Source of the DNA: Sarcophilus harrisii
Taxonomy: Eukaryota; Chordata; Mammalia; Dasyuromorphia; Dasyuridae
Reading direction: 5' to 3'
NCBI RefSeq assembly: GCF_902635505.1
Contig: NC_045426.1
Span: 543,462,818-543,526,817, forward strand
Length of the DNA stretch: 64,000 nucleotides
Both the position numbers and the translations under genes were made by a program. The notes below the pieces were generated by a model, which was given only the letters and a program-made list of their open reading frames with translations, had not been told where the DNA came from and made no database searches. The stretch's first letter is position 1. Each line of letters begins with the position of its first letter. Shown here one piece after another: positions 47,430 to 59,305 of the stretch.

Positions 47430-47690
47430 TATGTGCAAAAATATTTATAGCAGCTCTTTTTGGGAGGGCTAAGAATTGAACATCGAGGGGAGGCCCATCA
47501 ATTGGGGAATGACTGAACAGGTTGTAGTATATCAATATAATGTAATACTATTATGCTGGGAGAAGAGAAAGGATGATTTAGGAAAAATCTCGAAAGACTT
47601 ATCTGACCTGTTACAAAACGAAATGAACAGAATCAGGAGAACATTGTATATAATAATAACAACATTATACAAAGATTACTTGTAAATAGG
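47430..47690 (+). repeat. L1 ORF2 C-terminus and 3' UTR fragment
   Basis: AGCAGCTCTTTTTGGGAGGG, CATCAATTGGGGAATGACTG, GAACAGAATCAGGAGAACAT. The open frame at 47476-47685 is part of this L1. 46210-47430 is unrecognised. Confidence 0.75.
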
Positions 47691-48220
47691 TTGTGAGGAA
47701 AAGGGAAGGAAATAAACATTTATATAGCACCTCCTCTGTGTTAGGCACTGTACTAATTGCCTTATAATTGTTTCACAATTATTACTCAATAAGCATGATT
47801 CATGAAAATTGAATTGAGCCAGATAACAAGGTGGTTGTGACAAGGAGAGGATAAACAAAAACCAATATGCCAAGGTTTTTCATCTATTTGATTGCTCATA
47901 TAGTGAGTATATCTATTTACAGGTTTCTTTGAGTTCTTTGTGTCTTCTGCATTGCTTAGAGGAAATAAAGATTTTCCTTTATTCAATAGGCGTTTGTCAC
48001 CTTGATTGATTGTAAAGGAGCTAGAGACTCTATTATCTCTATTTTTGGAAACTAAGCACAAGCTATTCACACAACTATATTCAGAGACTTCTCCATACAT
48101 ACTCTAGGTGGGGATGGAGAACATAGGAAACAGGATAAATGAAAGGCAAAATTACCTTTCTGTATTAGGTTCAATATTAGACTAAGCCCATGTGAGTTCA
48201 GAGGTGTACTGGGCCATGAT

Positions 48221-48223
<3 letters not shown>

Positions 48224-48267
<44 letters not shown>

Positions 48268-48289
48268 CACATAGATAGATAGATAGATA
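48224..48289. repeat. (AT)n(GATA)n microsatellite
   Basis: (AT)n to ~48263, then CATACACA and (TAGA)n. A second (AT)n at ~48430-48455. Confidence 0.9.
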
Positions 48290-48459
48290 ATCTGATTGTT
48301 TAAGAAAGGAGAGATTGCCCTTAACTATCTGGATCAGGAAATACTTTCTATAGAAGGTAACATATCAACTGAACCCAGAAAAAAGTCAGGGGAAGGGGTT
48401 CAGGTTAAATAGGGATTTACTTCATTAAATATATATATATTATATATATTACATTATTA

Positions 48460-50400
48460 CATGAATACTCTTCCTAAATACTCATTTTTCCTAATTTGTT
48501 GTTTGTCTATTGTTTGATGCTCATTTGCCTATGTAACATTATCATCTGCTCATGTTTTTAAATAAATTATTGGAAAGAGTATTTATTTTAAAAGGTGATT
48601 CCCATCTTTTTAGGGAAATTTCAATTCATCTGACAAACATTTACTGAGTACTTACGACTAAGGGCTGATTAATGTTACTAGTTTTGTCTTTCCTCAAATT
48701 TTATACTTAGTTGAGGGAAAGTGAACAAAACAAAGTCGTTTTGAATCTTTTGCAATATCTATTGAAGTAACTGGGGACATTTCTGTTGTCACAAGAAGTG
48801 GCTTGGAAAACAATGCTCTGTTGGTTCAGTAGCTAAGATCTTCCAAATGCCTCATCTTACTGTTTTGCAATCTGGAGAATTTCCCCATGTCCTCTCAGCA
48901 GTCATTAATTTATCAGTCTCAGCTCAAAAAGAAAATGGATAAATAAAATGAAAGTCCCATCTCCTGGCTAACCAATTTGGCCAAATATTGAGTAAAATAT
49001 ACATAAAGGAGATGAGTTCAATTGTATGTCACCCAAGTAAATCATTGTGACAGCCACAGTCTTGAAGGGAGATAAACAAAAGATGATAGAAAAAGAAAGG
49101 GAAAAGGATCAGTCAGAGAATATCAGATCATTCTTTATATCTGGTTTGTTTTGTTTTTTGATAAAAGCTAAGATTTAGATTTCTTCTCAGACCACATCAG
49201 AAAAACAATAATTTTCCATTTTCTGTGTATCTTTTTCAAATCTGGAAGGAGAATTTTTAGATTTGTCTTTTTAATAGCATTACCAGAATCTCAAATCAAA
49301 GATGATGGTAAAAGAATGGGAAGGAAGTGACAGCAGTGGTTGATGTTGGGGTGTGAGGTAAAAGGGGGATGTAAGGAATGGGTGGATCATCTGGGACTGA
49401 ACTGACCCTATATGATAAATGTATTATCTTCTTAGAACCAGGAACTAGATCATCAGAGTTTCAGTTATCACAAATCACAGAATATTTCAATCTTTTGACT
49501 TCAGTTCTCTCTTCTACACATATAACCAGAAGCCTCCATCATCAAAATACACATTTGAGAAAGGCCTTGATAAAGTCATTTGCACAGTAGTGTAAATGAT
49601 TAATGAAATTTAATATTTCCTTTCTTAGTCATATGAATAATGATCAAAATACCTTTTTGGATGAAAGTCCTTCAAATCAGAGGGTTGGTTTTGCTTACAA
49701 AATGCAGCCAAGGAAATCATCCAGACTATTAGCTAAAAACCCTACATAAAGGAACTCTTTCAGAACACACTCTTTTCAAAGCCCACTCCACACATAGGGC
49801 ACTCTACTTCACCTTTTCTTGGGGGTGGATGTCTCTCTACACTGGATTTAAGCAGGCAGGTGAGTAAACTGAGATAAATCCTAGGGGGAGCCAGACCCCC
49901 TAGAAAGATGACCTCACTGAGGTCAAAACAAAACAAATACCTACAATTTAGATTGTAGTTCAAGTTCCCAAAAAAGAGGTAAAAAAGTACCTAATGTACA
50001 ATATGAATAGGTATGAGAGTCATTTTTTTCCAACACACAAAATAAATGCTAATCACAAAACCTACTTACAGAAAGACAAAATGACTTAAATCAGGATTCA
50101 GTAACTTATTTCTACTGTTAGATTTCAGGCTTGGAAGTTGAGTTGTGAATATCAGATCATGAAGTAGTTTGTGGGACTGCCAAATAGAAATTCCCCATTT
50201 TATTTTAGCTCTGAATTAGCTAAATAACTCCTGATTCAGGTCTTCTATCAGTGTTCATTTTCTCCAATGAAAAAATTCTCCTTGCCTCTCAGATACACTA
50301 CATGATACATCCAGAATTCTTCAGAATAACAAAGTTTCCTCCAAATTTGGACAGGTGAGAAGCCATGTAAATGAAAGAATTTTACTAGTGGTAAGAATGT
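48460..50400. other. Intergenic, no recognised element
   Basis: No SINE or L1 that I can support. A 50-bp word at ~49168-49217 recurs at ~51085-51134. The open frames are short and without domain features. Confidence 0.45.
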
Positions 50401-50404
50401 TGTT

Positions 50405-50640
50405 GAGCAAAGGTGTCAATCATGTAACCTGAAGACTGCATTTGGCCCCAAAACACTCTCTAGTACACCCCAAACCAGATTAAAATATAATTGGGCAATA
50501 GTTTAAAAATGGATAAAAAAGTAAGAAACAGATAATATTAATAACAATAAATAGCAAATAATAATAATAAAATATAATTTAATAATGAAGTCAATATGAA
50601 GCCTGTTTTGTAGCTTTTATTTCTATTTGACTTTTATTTT
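50405..50640 (+). repeat. hAT-type (Charlie-like) non-autonomous DNA transposon remnant
   Basis: CAAAGGTGTCAATCATGTAA, GCATTTGGCCCC, CAGATTAAAATATAATTGGG and AAGTCAATATGAAGCCTG follow the order of a mammalian hAT repeat known for the phrase 'caaaggtgtcaaac...gcggccc'. The assignment is from memory. Confidence 0.5.
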
Positions 50641-50934
50641 ATTTCTATTTGACCATTGTTGTAGAGATAGAATCAACAAGATTGAACAAATGATTTGATT
50701 TAGGGGTAAAGGAAAGGGAAAAATCTAGAATGATTTGGAAATTGAACATCTACGGGACTGGAAACATGTTGTTGACCTCTATAGAAGGAGGGAAGTAGAA
50801 AAGAGCAAGTTTAGGGAAAGGGGGAGAATAAGTTTGAAAAAAGTTCCAATTTGCCAAATTTGAAATGCTGACAGGATATCCTGGTGGATTTGTCCAGATA
50901 GATGATGCAGGATTGTAATTCAGAAAAGAGAGAC

Positions 50935-50945
50935 AGACACAGACA

Positions 50946-51000
<55 letters not shown>

Positions 51001-51006
51001 AGAGAG
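50935..51006. repeat. (CA)n(GA)n microsatellite
   Basis: GACA and CACA runs ending in GAGAGAGAG. Source of the spurious Cys-Val repeat frames on the minus strand. Confidence 0.9.
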
Positions 51007-51409
51007 TAATGCTGGAGATATAGATTTGTGAAATATTTGCATAAAGATGATAGTTGGATCCAATGGAGCTGGATGTGATTTTTAAAGCAAAGATTTAGAT
51101 TTCTTCTCAGACCATATCAGAAAAACTATAATTTTCCTGAGATTAAGAGAGGACTCAGGATAGTCTTGGGAAACGCTCATAATTAAAGGAGCAGGAAATA
51201 AATTAAAAGAATCCAGAACGAAGGGAAAGAAGAAGCAGTATAAAACAAGCTGTTTTCCATCCCTCTGATTTCTCATTTTCTACAAAGCCTTTATGATTCT
51301 TTTATCACAATTTCTCTTCCCCAAAACCTAGCATTTATTGCCTAACCACTCATTGGTCAATTCATCAGAGGCTTCCTTAAGCAGCTCTTCCCTCTATCCC
51401 TTTCCTAGA

Positions 51410-51545
51410 AGGCACAGTGGATAAAGCACTGGATCAGGATTTCAAAAAGCTTGAATTCAGGTCTGGCTTCAGACACTTAGTAGATCTGTGAATACGATCC
51501 TCTGTTTATCTCAGTATTTCACAATTGCTAAGTGTTCTTAATTAT
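51410..51545 (+). repeat. tRNA-headed SINE fragment
   Basis: AAGGCACAGTGGATAAAGCA head and TTGAATTCAGGTCTGGCTTC (B-box region). Confidence 0.65.
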
Positions 51546-51667
51546 TTACTTCCTGATTGACTACGTGACCGGTACAGTTAGTTCTTTGGCAGAATGATAC
51601 AAAAGAATATAAAATCCAATCCCTGTCTTTCAAGATTATCTCTTTCATAGCTATTATGGCTATATAT

Positions 51668-51710
<43 letters not shown>
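51668..51710. repeat. (CA)n microsatellite upstream of NHLRC1
   Basis: About 21 CA units, 330 bp before the malin start codon. Confidence 0.9.
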
Positions 51711-51711
<1 letters not shown>

Positions 51712-51879
51712 TTATTTATTTGTTTCCCCGCAAGATTGCAAGCTGTTGTAAGCTTTTTTTCTGTACTCCATTAGTGCCCAACCCTTGGTCGTGTCCAGAA
51801 AAAAAAGAAAAAAGAAAAAGGATGACTCATTGGCGATGCCCTGATACTCACCAGAGGGCAGCAGACAGCAGCAAATGCA

Positions 51880-52037
51880 TTTCCGCTGGCTCCTGGGCAG
51901 CTTCTGACGTCGCAGACCCAGTGACATTCCGGCGCTCAGTCTAAGACTGCGTGGGGACAACGTCACGCCGCCTGGCCCATGGTGGGAGAGACCGGGAGAG
52001 ACTGGGGGAGGGGAGGGAAGCCCTCCTCAGCCTAAGC
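51880..52037 (+). promoter_or_regulatory. NHLRC1 promoter and 5' UTR region
   Basis: GC content and CpG density rise here after 30 kb of AT-rich DNA. A near-CRE (TGACGTCG, 51905-51912) lies about 130 nt before the ATG, and purine-rich GGGAGAG repeats occupy ~51980-52018. No TATA box. The reading frame stays open upstream to 51951 but without an ATG. Confidence 0.5.
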
Positions 52038-53255
52038 ATGTCTGCAGAGGCTTCGGAGAGAGAGCCGGCTCTGAGAACGCTGGTGAGGGAAGCTGAGATC
52101 AGCCTGCTCGAGTGCAAAGTGTGCTTTGAAAAATTCAGCCACGAGAAGGACCGGAGGCCCAGGAACTTGACCTGCGGCCATGTGATTTGCCTGGGCTGTG
52201 TAACGGCCCTGGTGCAACCCCGGACCCGCACCCTCGAGTGTCCCTTCTGCAGGAAAGCGGGCAAGAGCTCCGAGACCAGTGACTGCTTACCGCTGCTGCA
52301 GTTCCTCGAGCTCCTGGGCCCCGTGCTCCGCGCACCCCCATCCTCAGAGGCGGGGGCAGCTAGGGCACCTGAGGATCCGGCGGCCAAGTGGGTCCCCGGG
52401 GTTCTGATATGCAGCCACTCTTTTGGGGGGTGGGGGACCCTTATCAACCCCACTGCGATGGCCTTGTGTCCGAGGTCCGAGAGGGTGGTTATAGTGCATG
52501 ACGGCAGGAAGCGAGTAAAGGTATTTGACTCAGATGGAATATGTGTCCATCAGTTTGGAGAAAAGGGGGAGGCCGCCCAGGAAGTCCGGTATCCGCTGGG
52601 TGTTACCGTTACCTGTGACGGCCATGTGGTCATCACCGATGCTGGGGACCGCTCAGTGAAAGTATTTGATCTTTCAGGGCAGAATAAGCTGGTCATTGGA
52701 AATCGCTTTTCTTTGCCCTGGGGTGTGCAGACCACCCCACAGAAAGAAATTATGGTGTCTGATGCAGGGGCGGGGTCGCTTCACCTTTTGGTGGTTGACT
52801 TTCAGAAAGGGGAGCTTAGGAGGGCGGAAAGGCTCCTGGCTCATCTCTGCAACCCCAGAGCCCTCGCTGTGTCTCCGATCACTGGGGCCATCGCGGTAAC
52901 AGAACACCGGCTAGCTCAGGGGCCTTGCTCTGCCAGCACCAGAGTGAAGGTGTTTAGCGCCGGCTTGCAGCTCCTGGGCCAGGTGGACACTTTCGGCCTG
53001 AGCCTCTTCATCCCCTCCAAAATAGAAGCCACTGCTGTAACCTTTGACCACCAGGGAAATGTCATTGTTGCTGATACAACTACCCAAGCTATAGTGTGTT
53101 TAGGGAAACCTGAGGAGTTTCCAGTCTTGAAACCTATCATTACCCAAGGGCTTTCTTACCCTGTGGCATTGACTTACACAGAAGATAATTCCCTTCTTGT
53201 TCTAGACAGTGGAGTCCATGCTGTAAAAGTCTATAAAGCTGGCTGCTCACTCTAA
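52038..53255 (+). CDS. NHLRC1: NHLRC1 (malin), E3 ubiquitin ligase, intact single-exon gene, 405 aa
   Basis: RING-type ubiquitin ligase that works with laforin in glycogen quality control; human loss causes Lafora disease. One uninterrupted exon, as in other mammals. The start is the first in-frame ATG (A at -3) and gives [20 protein letters not shown], aligning without gaps with human [20 protein letters not shown]. The C3HC4 RING spans about residues 26-72: CKVCFEKF, then [12 protein letters not shown], then LECPFCRK, with all zinc ligands and Pro69 present. Six NHL repeats fill ~120-405 (motifs such as [36 protein letters not shown]). The linker after the RING is about ten residues longer than in human (395 aa). 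Downstream of TPMT in the same orientation, as in human; there is no sign of co-transcription over the 7-kb gap. Confidence 0.97.
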   Translation: MSAEASEREPALRTLVREAEISLLECKVCFEKFSHEKDRRPRNLTCGHVICLGCVTALVQPRTRTLECPFCRKAGKSSETSDCLPLLQFLELLGPVLRAPPSSEAGAARAPEDPAAKWVPGVLICSHSFGGWGTLINPTAMALCPRSERVVIVHDGRKRVKVFDSDGICVHQFGEKGEAAQEVRYPLGVTVTCDGHVVITDAGDRSVKVFDLSGQNKLVIGNRFSLPWGVQTTPQKEIMVSDAGAGSLHLLVVDFQKGELRRAERLLAHLCNPRALAVSPITGAIAVTEHRLAQGPCSASTRVKVFSAGLQLLGQVDTFGLSLFIPSKIEATAVTFDHQGNVIVADTTTQAIVCLGKPEEFPVLKPIITQGLSYPVALTYTEDNSLLVLDSGVHAVKVYKAGCSL

Positions 53256-53409
53256 GCAGATAAATGTATATGTGCATATGTATACCATACTCTTATTTAA
53301 AAATCTAATTTATTTCAGTTGGATTTCATAAAGAAAAGACCTTAGGGATTGTCCAGTGATAGAAAGAGGAGCTTGTGATCTCATCATATCAATGTTTTTT
53401 CTCTTGATC

Positions 53410-53580
53410 ATTTTCATCAATTCTTCTCAATAGCTGAGGCTATTGAGTTTAAATGACTTGCCCAGGGTTACACAGCTAGGAAGTGTTTAGTGAGATCACA
53501 TTTGAACTTAGGTCCTTCTTACATCAGGTCTGGTGCTCTATCCATTGCATCACCTAGCTGCCCCATTTTCATCAATTCTT
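53410..53580 (-). mobile_element. WSINE1-type SINE with 16-bp TSD in the NHLRC1 3' region
   Basis: ATTTTCATCAATTCTT at 53410-53425 and 53565-53580. The minus strand reads GGGGCAGCTAGGTGATGCAA, a B-box region, then GTGTAACCCTGGGCAAGTCA. Probably inside the 3' UTR if transcription runs to the AATAAA near 54009. Confidence 0.9.
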
Positions 53581-53848
53581 GATGAAATTACTATTTTCCT
53601 TGTTTCTTTGAGCAAGAAAAAACAAAAGGCTTATTTCAAAAAGGAAGAAATTTTTGCTTTACACGATATAGTTAACAAATAGGTACTAATTGGTTAGTTA
53701 GCTGATGAAAAAGGTCTGAGCTGGGCTCCCAGGTTTTCAAATATTGTAGTACTGTATGAGTATTAGTAGCCCTAAACACCTGTATTATGGTAAGGTCATT
53801 GCAGTGTACTATAGTGTATAACCTTAATTCACTATGTCATTATGTTTG

Positions 53849-54092
53849 AGACAATTAGGTGGCTCAATGAAGAGTGTTGAAGTTAGAATCGGGAAGTCTT
53901 AAATTTAAATCCAGCTTTAGATTTAACACTAGGCAAGTAACTTTGCCTCTGCCTGTCTTGGTTTTCTAATCTGTAAAATGGTAGCAGCACTTACTTCCTA
54001 GGGATTGTAATAAAAATAAAATTAAATATGCTGAAAGTCCTTTGCAAATCTATAAATGCTAGTGGCTTTTATCATTATTCTTATTATTATAG
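53849..54092 (+). repeat. THER1/MIR-type SINE
   Basis: GACAATTAGGTGGCTCAATG head, CTAATCTGTAAAATGGTAGC and TTTGCAAATCTATAAATGCT 3' end. Confidence 0.75.
54009..54018 (+). terminator. First AATAAA after NHLRC1
   Basis: The first canonical AATAAA after the NHLRC1 stop, about 750 nt downstream and inside a MIR/THER1-type SINE. A possible end for the malin mRNA, but usage is unknown. Confidence 0.2.
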
Positions 54093-54129
54093 AACTATTC
54101 ATTAAAGGCATAAAATAGCATATTGATCT

Positions 54130-54395
54130 AGGACTTTTGTTGTTCAGTCAGTTTTAAATTGTGTCCATCTCTTCTGTGATCTCATTTAGCATTTCCTTGG
54201 CAAAGATACTAAAGTGATTTACCATTTCTTTCTCCAGTTCATTTTACAAATGAGGAAATTGAGGCAAATAATGTTAAGTGATTTGCCCAGGGCTATACAA
54301 CTGGCAAGTATCTGAAGCCAGTTTTGAACTTAGGAAAAGGTGTCTTTCCTCACTTCAGGGCCCACATCCTATCCACCCATCTACCTACCCCGAAT
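54130..54395 (-). repeat. MAR1-type SINE
   Basis: Low end TTTGTTGTTCAGTCAGTTTT (RTE-like tail, reversed), then CAGTTCATTTTACAAATGAG and TTTGCCCAGGGCTATACAAC. Confidence 0.75.
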
Positions 54396-54439
54396 TGGCA
54401 CTTAAAGCTTTTTTTTTTCTTTAAAGCACCTGCCCCACA

Positions 54440-54650
54440 GTAACTCTGTAATTCAATGGGTCGTAATCTTTTCTTGGATCATAAATACATCAGACTTTAA
54501 GAGGTCTGGTGAAGCCTATAGGCCCCTTCTCAAAATGTTCCTAAAAGCAAAATATAAGACAAAGGATTACAAAAGATATCAATTATATTGAAAAAGTTAT
54601 AAAATATTTTAAACAAGTTCATAAACTCCAGTTTAAGGACCCCTGCTATA
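54440..54650 (+). repeat. Probable hAT-type DNA transposon remnant
   Basis: GAAGCCTATAGGCCCCTTCT, AAGACAAAGGATTACAAAAG, AACTCCAGTTTAAGGACCCC and TG: the reversed 'caggggtccttaaact' end typical of a Charlie-type repeat. The other end is not clear. Confidence 0.4.
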
Positions 54651-54654
54651 AATT

Positions 54655-57150
54655 AAATATTACTATCTTCATTTTCCAACTGACGAAAAAGCTACTCAGA
54701 TCAAAATTTGCCATTCTAAGATCTGTTAAATGTCAAAGCAAGCCAGGCCTTTTGGCATCAAGTCCAGGGCTTTCTCCACCACACCATTTTGCCTGATATC
54801 TTGCCTGATATAACCAAATGAAATATGTGATATCATGAAACAATTTATGGGGAGGTTTACTCTTTGCTATTTGAAACTTGTTCTATTTATTGCAAAATTC
54901 TCAAGAAGTTACACTCTGTCTAAAATCAGCATCTCACCCTGTTCGCCACTTAATAAATGCTCATTGAGTTGATTCAAATTTTGGACTACTAATGTTGTAA
55001 CTATTTAACTGAAGCTTGTCTGTGAATGAAGTGGAAATTTCAAGTTTGTTTTCTTAATATGGGATTCACATGATTGTACAAAGAACTCCAGTGATCAGAA
55101 ATGAAGGAATAACAACAGCAAGAAAACTCTTAAGAAATTTTCTCAGAAGAAGGAAGGATAAGTACTTGCTTTAGACGGGGAAATTACCTTTTCTTCACCA
55201 GCAAGGATACCCATTTCAAGCAATTTCCAGTTTAGGAATGAGATGTCTCAAATGATTGTTTATTACTTAGGACAAGTTTTACCATAGAAACAATAGTCAT
55301 ATAATAGTCATGACTTGTCAGGCTAGCCCAGAAAGGTCTACCTAATTGAAAATATATAATTGTAATAATATTATTTTAGTTATATTTAATCACTCTATAT
55401 GGAAAATCTACATTTCCTGGGGATGCTAGAAACAGCACTCAGTCCCTTTAGTAACATCTGATGATAGAAGCTTCCTTTAGGTGAGATGAAGAAGGAAGCA
55501 AAGGACCAAGAGAAACCACTAATTTATTAACTTTCTATATCAGAATAAGAGAAAACATCTCTCAATCTATCTAGCATTTGCAATTGCAGTTGTTGTGGAC
55601 ATGAGAACAGAGGAGGGTTGGGAAGTATAAAGGCTCCTAAGTTCATCAACCTTGCTGCTCACTTCTAAGTATGGATTGTACATGAGTCATGATAAGGATT
55701 GGATTGAGAACTTCAATGTAATAAATAACTTCTAGGTAAAATAAATGATTCCACCAATATGGATTGATTCTCTGCAAAAAATAACCTTAGAGAGTCAACT
55801 GAAGCACTGATAGGATCACACAGCCAAGATGGGTCAGAGATGAGATTGAACTCAAGACTTCTTGGCTTTGAGGCCAGATTTCAATCCTCTATACCATATT
55901 TTTCTTGTTTATAGGTTGAGTGTTTATAATTTAGGAATTGTCTTTGAATTCCACATCAAAACCTTTTTCTTCAAAAAACAATTTAATTCTAATAGTCATA
56001 GTAAGAAAAAAATGTTGCACATGAGGGTCAGTGAAGAAAATGGGTAAATCCTAGTGATTTTTTTTATTAATGATAAATAGTACCATCTTTGACTAGAAAG
56101 ATCATTTGTGTATATTTGTGTTTATATGTAAACATTTTTTAAAAGAGAAAAGTGGGGATTGTGTGCCATGAAAAGTAGAAAGTTCTTAGAATAGAACATA
56201 AACAAACAGGTGGGCATTGAAAGATAGAGGACTCAAACATCTTAAATGATTGTGGATTTTGAATATTTGTTACATTTACATTTGGGTAGCTCTCTCATTC
56301 CTCAGGCAATATAAAAGCTACTTAGCAAGAATAATTAGTGCAATTAGAAAGATGCCAGATGCCAAACTTCTTCTATCATCCCTCAGCCTCAAACTAGCTA
56401 ATCTCCTTGCTAGACAGAGCTTCTCAATATCATGAGATCCTTATTTCCCTTCCATAGACGTTTTTCCACAGGCCTTCCCTCCCAGAGGTTGGGATCATGC
56501 CTTCTCCCAATATGGGACCAGCCAGTGTCAAGAGTGCCTTACAACCCACCAAGGGAGGCTAATTTGAGAGCACATTTAGTGATGGGAGCATTCCCAGTTA
56601 CCAAAATGCTATGGTATCATGGCTTTGAAGATTATATTAGGAGATCTCTGTTGAGTGCTTGACATGTCACTAATTGCTATCATTCCATAACAAGTTAGCA
56701 GGGTTCAGGTTAGGAAATCACAGACTCATATAGTTAGGGCTGAAAGGAACCTTAGGCTTGAAGGCACACTTAAGCAGCTAATGAATGATGCAGTTGGTAG
56801 AGTAATGAGTCTGGAGTCAGGAGGACTGAATTTCAGATCTGGCCTCAAACACATCTGAGCAGTGGGATTGTAGGCAAGTCACTTCAGCTCTGTTTGCTTC
56901 AGGTTCTTTAATTGTAAAACGGGGATAGTAAAGCACTTCCCTCCCTGGACTGTTGTGAGGATCAAATGAGGTAATATTTGTAAAGTGCTTAGTATATTAT
57001 TACTTAATCCAACCTTCTCATTTTATAGATGACCAGAAAAATGAAGTAATTTGCCCAAAATTACAAAGGTAGTAAGTGGAAGGACTGGAAATCAATATTT
57101 TATGTATGGATTCTAATTCCATTGTTCTTCCTACTATGTCCCACTACCTG
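54655..57150. repeat. Scattered MIR/THER1-type SINEs
   Basis: 54655-54800 (minus), 55805-55910 (minus; GATCACACAGCCAAGATGGG), 56773-57000 (plus; GGACTGTTGTGAGGATCAAA) and 57005-57150 (minus; CTCATTTTATAGATGACCAG). 54810-55800 and 55911-56770 are unrecognised. Confidence 0.6.
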
Positions 57151-57514
57151 GAGTGGATTGGGCTGAAAAGATATAAAAGCTGATTTAACAGCATAAGGAA
57201 TCATTGTGAAAATAGGGAATTTCCAAAGTAAAGCTACAAAGGATTGGAATCATTCTCCCCGTGACATGAGGGTATATATTATTATTGTGGTTTTGCCAAA
57301 GGCACTCACCACCTGTGCAGTTATTAGACATTCTTCATTGACATAGTTTATTTTTATTACCATCATTATTATGATTACAGAAAACTATCCCTTGAAACAA
57401 AGAGGGGAGAAAAAGAATGCTAGCAAAATCAATCTCCTTTGATAGCATATGCAATATTTGACATCCATATTATACTGCTTCTTTGAGAAGAAAGGGAAAT
57501 GTGTTGTTTATTTT

Positions 57515-58260
57515 TCTTTTTATTAAAGCTTTTTAATTTTCAAAAAGTTATGCATGGATAATTTTTCAACATTAACCCTTGCAAAACTTTGTGTTCTAAT
57601 TTTCCTCCTTCTTCTCACTCCCTCCCCTAGATAGCAAGTAATCCAACATATATTAAACATGGCAAAAATATATGTTAGATCCAATATATGCATACATATT
57701 TATACAATTATCTTGCAGCACAAGAAAAATCAAATAAAAAGGGAAAAAATGCAAGCAAAGAACAACAACAAAAAAAATGCTATGTTGTAATCCACATTCA
57801 TTTCCCATAGTTCTCTCTCTGGGTGTAGCTGATTCTCTTCATTACTGGACAATTGGAACTGGTTTGAATCATCTCATTGTTGAAGAGAGCCAAGTCCATC
57901 AGAGTTGATCATCGTATAGTCTTGTTGCTGTGTATAATGATCTCCTGGTCCTGCTCATTTCACTCAGCATCAATTCATGTAGGTCTCTCCAGGCCTCTCT
58001 GAAATCCTTCTGTTGGTCATTTCTTACAAAACAATAGTATTCCATAACATTCATATACCCCAATTTATTCATCCATTCTCCAACAGATGGGCATCCATGC
58101 AATTTCCAGTTTCTAGCCACTACAAAAAGGGCTGCCACAAACATTTTTACACATGTGGGTCCCTTTCCTTTCTTTAGGATTTCTTTGGGATATAAGCCCA
58201 GTAGTAATACTGCTGGATCAAAGGATATGCACAGTTTGATAACTTTTTTGGTCATTATAA
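57515..58260 (-). mobile_element. L1 3' end: ORF2 C-terminal remnant and 3' UTR
   Basis: Open frame 58255-57899 reads MEYYCFVRNDQQKDFREAWR and [20 protein letters not shown], comparable to the MEYYAAIKNDE end of human L1 ORF2. The 3' UTR follows down to ~57515. A second, older minus-strand L1 piece occupies ~58262-58460. Confidence 0.85.
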
Positions 58261-58505
58261 ATTAATGGTCCTATAGCATTCAGCTTATTTTTTATTCTTT
58301 TTTCTTTCTATTTATACTATTATACTAATTGGATAGGTTGTTTTCCCTAGTTCTACTTACTTCACTATGCATGCGAGCCATTCTCCAATTGATAGAAGAT
58401 ACTTTGTTTCTAATTCTTTGCTACTCACAAAGCAGCTGTATATTTTAAATGTAAGCTACTTGAAAGGTATAATAATGGGAAAGTATCATTCTGTACTTGA
58501 CAGAA

Positions 58506-58573
58506 TAGAAGAATAATCCAAAAAAGAAACAAGGAAGAATGCTTCCTTGTTTCTTTTTTGGATTATTCTTCTA
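58506..58573. repeat. Perfect 32-bp foldback with 4-nt loop
   Basis: Arms 58506-58537 and 58542-58573 are exact reverse complements around AATG; the left arm begins TAGAAGAATAATCC and ends AACAAGGAAG. Not part of a recognised transposon. Confidence 0.95.
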
Positions 58574-59164
58574 GGATATTTGTAACCATCATGAAGGCTA
58601 GCTAATATAGGAACGTGATTCAGAGAAGAATCTTATATATATGACTAGTATATAATTTGTTCTTTTTCTATATGATACATATAATCAAGACATTATTAAA
58701 CATTATAAATTTAGCAAATCCTTGGATTAGTCTCTGATTCTTCTGATAAACTTGTGAATTAATGGCACTACAGGAAAAAAAACCTGAATTCTATCTCTAG
58801 GGGTACATTGATTAGGAAACTAGAAGATGGTAGCATATATAAACTAAAAGATGGTAGCTTGCTAGGTGTAGAAGAATAAAAATTGGATATGGAGGGAGGA
58901 GAATTTGGACTAATCAATCAAGAAAGCAAGAAATATTTATTAAATGCCTACTCTCAGGCACAGGCACTGAACTGAGTACTGAACCATAGCTTACGATACT
59001 AGAAAGATGTGCTCCTACCAGGAAAAGGAAGAACAAGAATGCTTTAAGTTATAGTTTATGAGGAATGGATAAGAATGCCCATGTAAAACTTGAGGACCAG
59101 TTACAATGGAGGACAATATGAGATAGACAATGAATATCAAGTAAAAGTCGCATAATTTTATTTA
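58574..59164. other. Intergenic, no clear element
   Basis: Weak traces of the unclassified dispersed repeat at ~58910-58990 (AATATTTATTAAATGCCTAC). Otherwise nothing recognised. Confidence 0.4.
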
Positions 59165-59305
59165 TTTTTCTATTTATTTATTTATTTGCTGAGGCAATTG
59201 GGGTTAAGTGACTTGTCCAGGGTCACACAGCTAGAAGTATTAAGTATGTGAGGCTGGATTTGAACTCAGATCCTCCTGACTTCAGGACCAGTGCTCTAAG
59301 TCCCA
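59165..59305 (-). mobile_element. WSINE1-type SINE
   Basis: TTATTTATTTGCTGAGGCAA, TGACTTGTCCAGGGTCACAC, GGATTTGAACTCAGATCCTC. The head is truncated or rearranged at the high end. Flanks ATAATTTT and ACAATTTT may be a decayed TSD. Confidence 0.8.

Noticed and set aside
48224-48289. Regularly spaced repeats as a CRISPR-like array
   Set aside because: Simple (AT)n and (GATA)n microsatellite in a mammalian genome, with no spacers.
49378-49590. 70-codon frame as a novel gene
   Set aside because: No domain, no splice or promoter context, and a length expected by chance.
50750-50996. Cys-Val repeat proteins on the minus strand
   Set aside because: Translation of the (CA)n microsatellite.
51951-52037. 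Longer NHLRC1 N-terminus
   Set aside because: The frame is open to 51951 but begins with GTG and has no ATG before 52038. The ATG at 52038 aligns exactly with the human N-terminus.
58506-58573. Hairpin as a microRNA precursor
   Set aside because: Pairing is perfect with a 4-nt loop and no bulges, unlike typical precursors. No sequence recognised.
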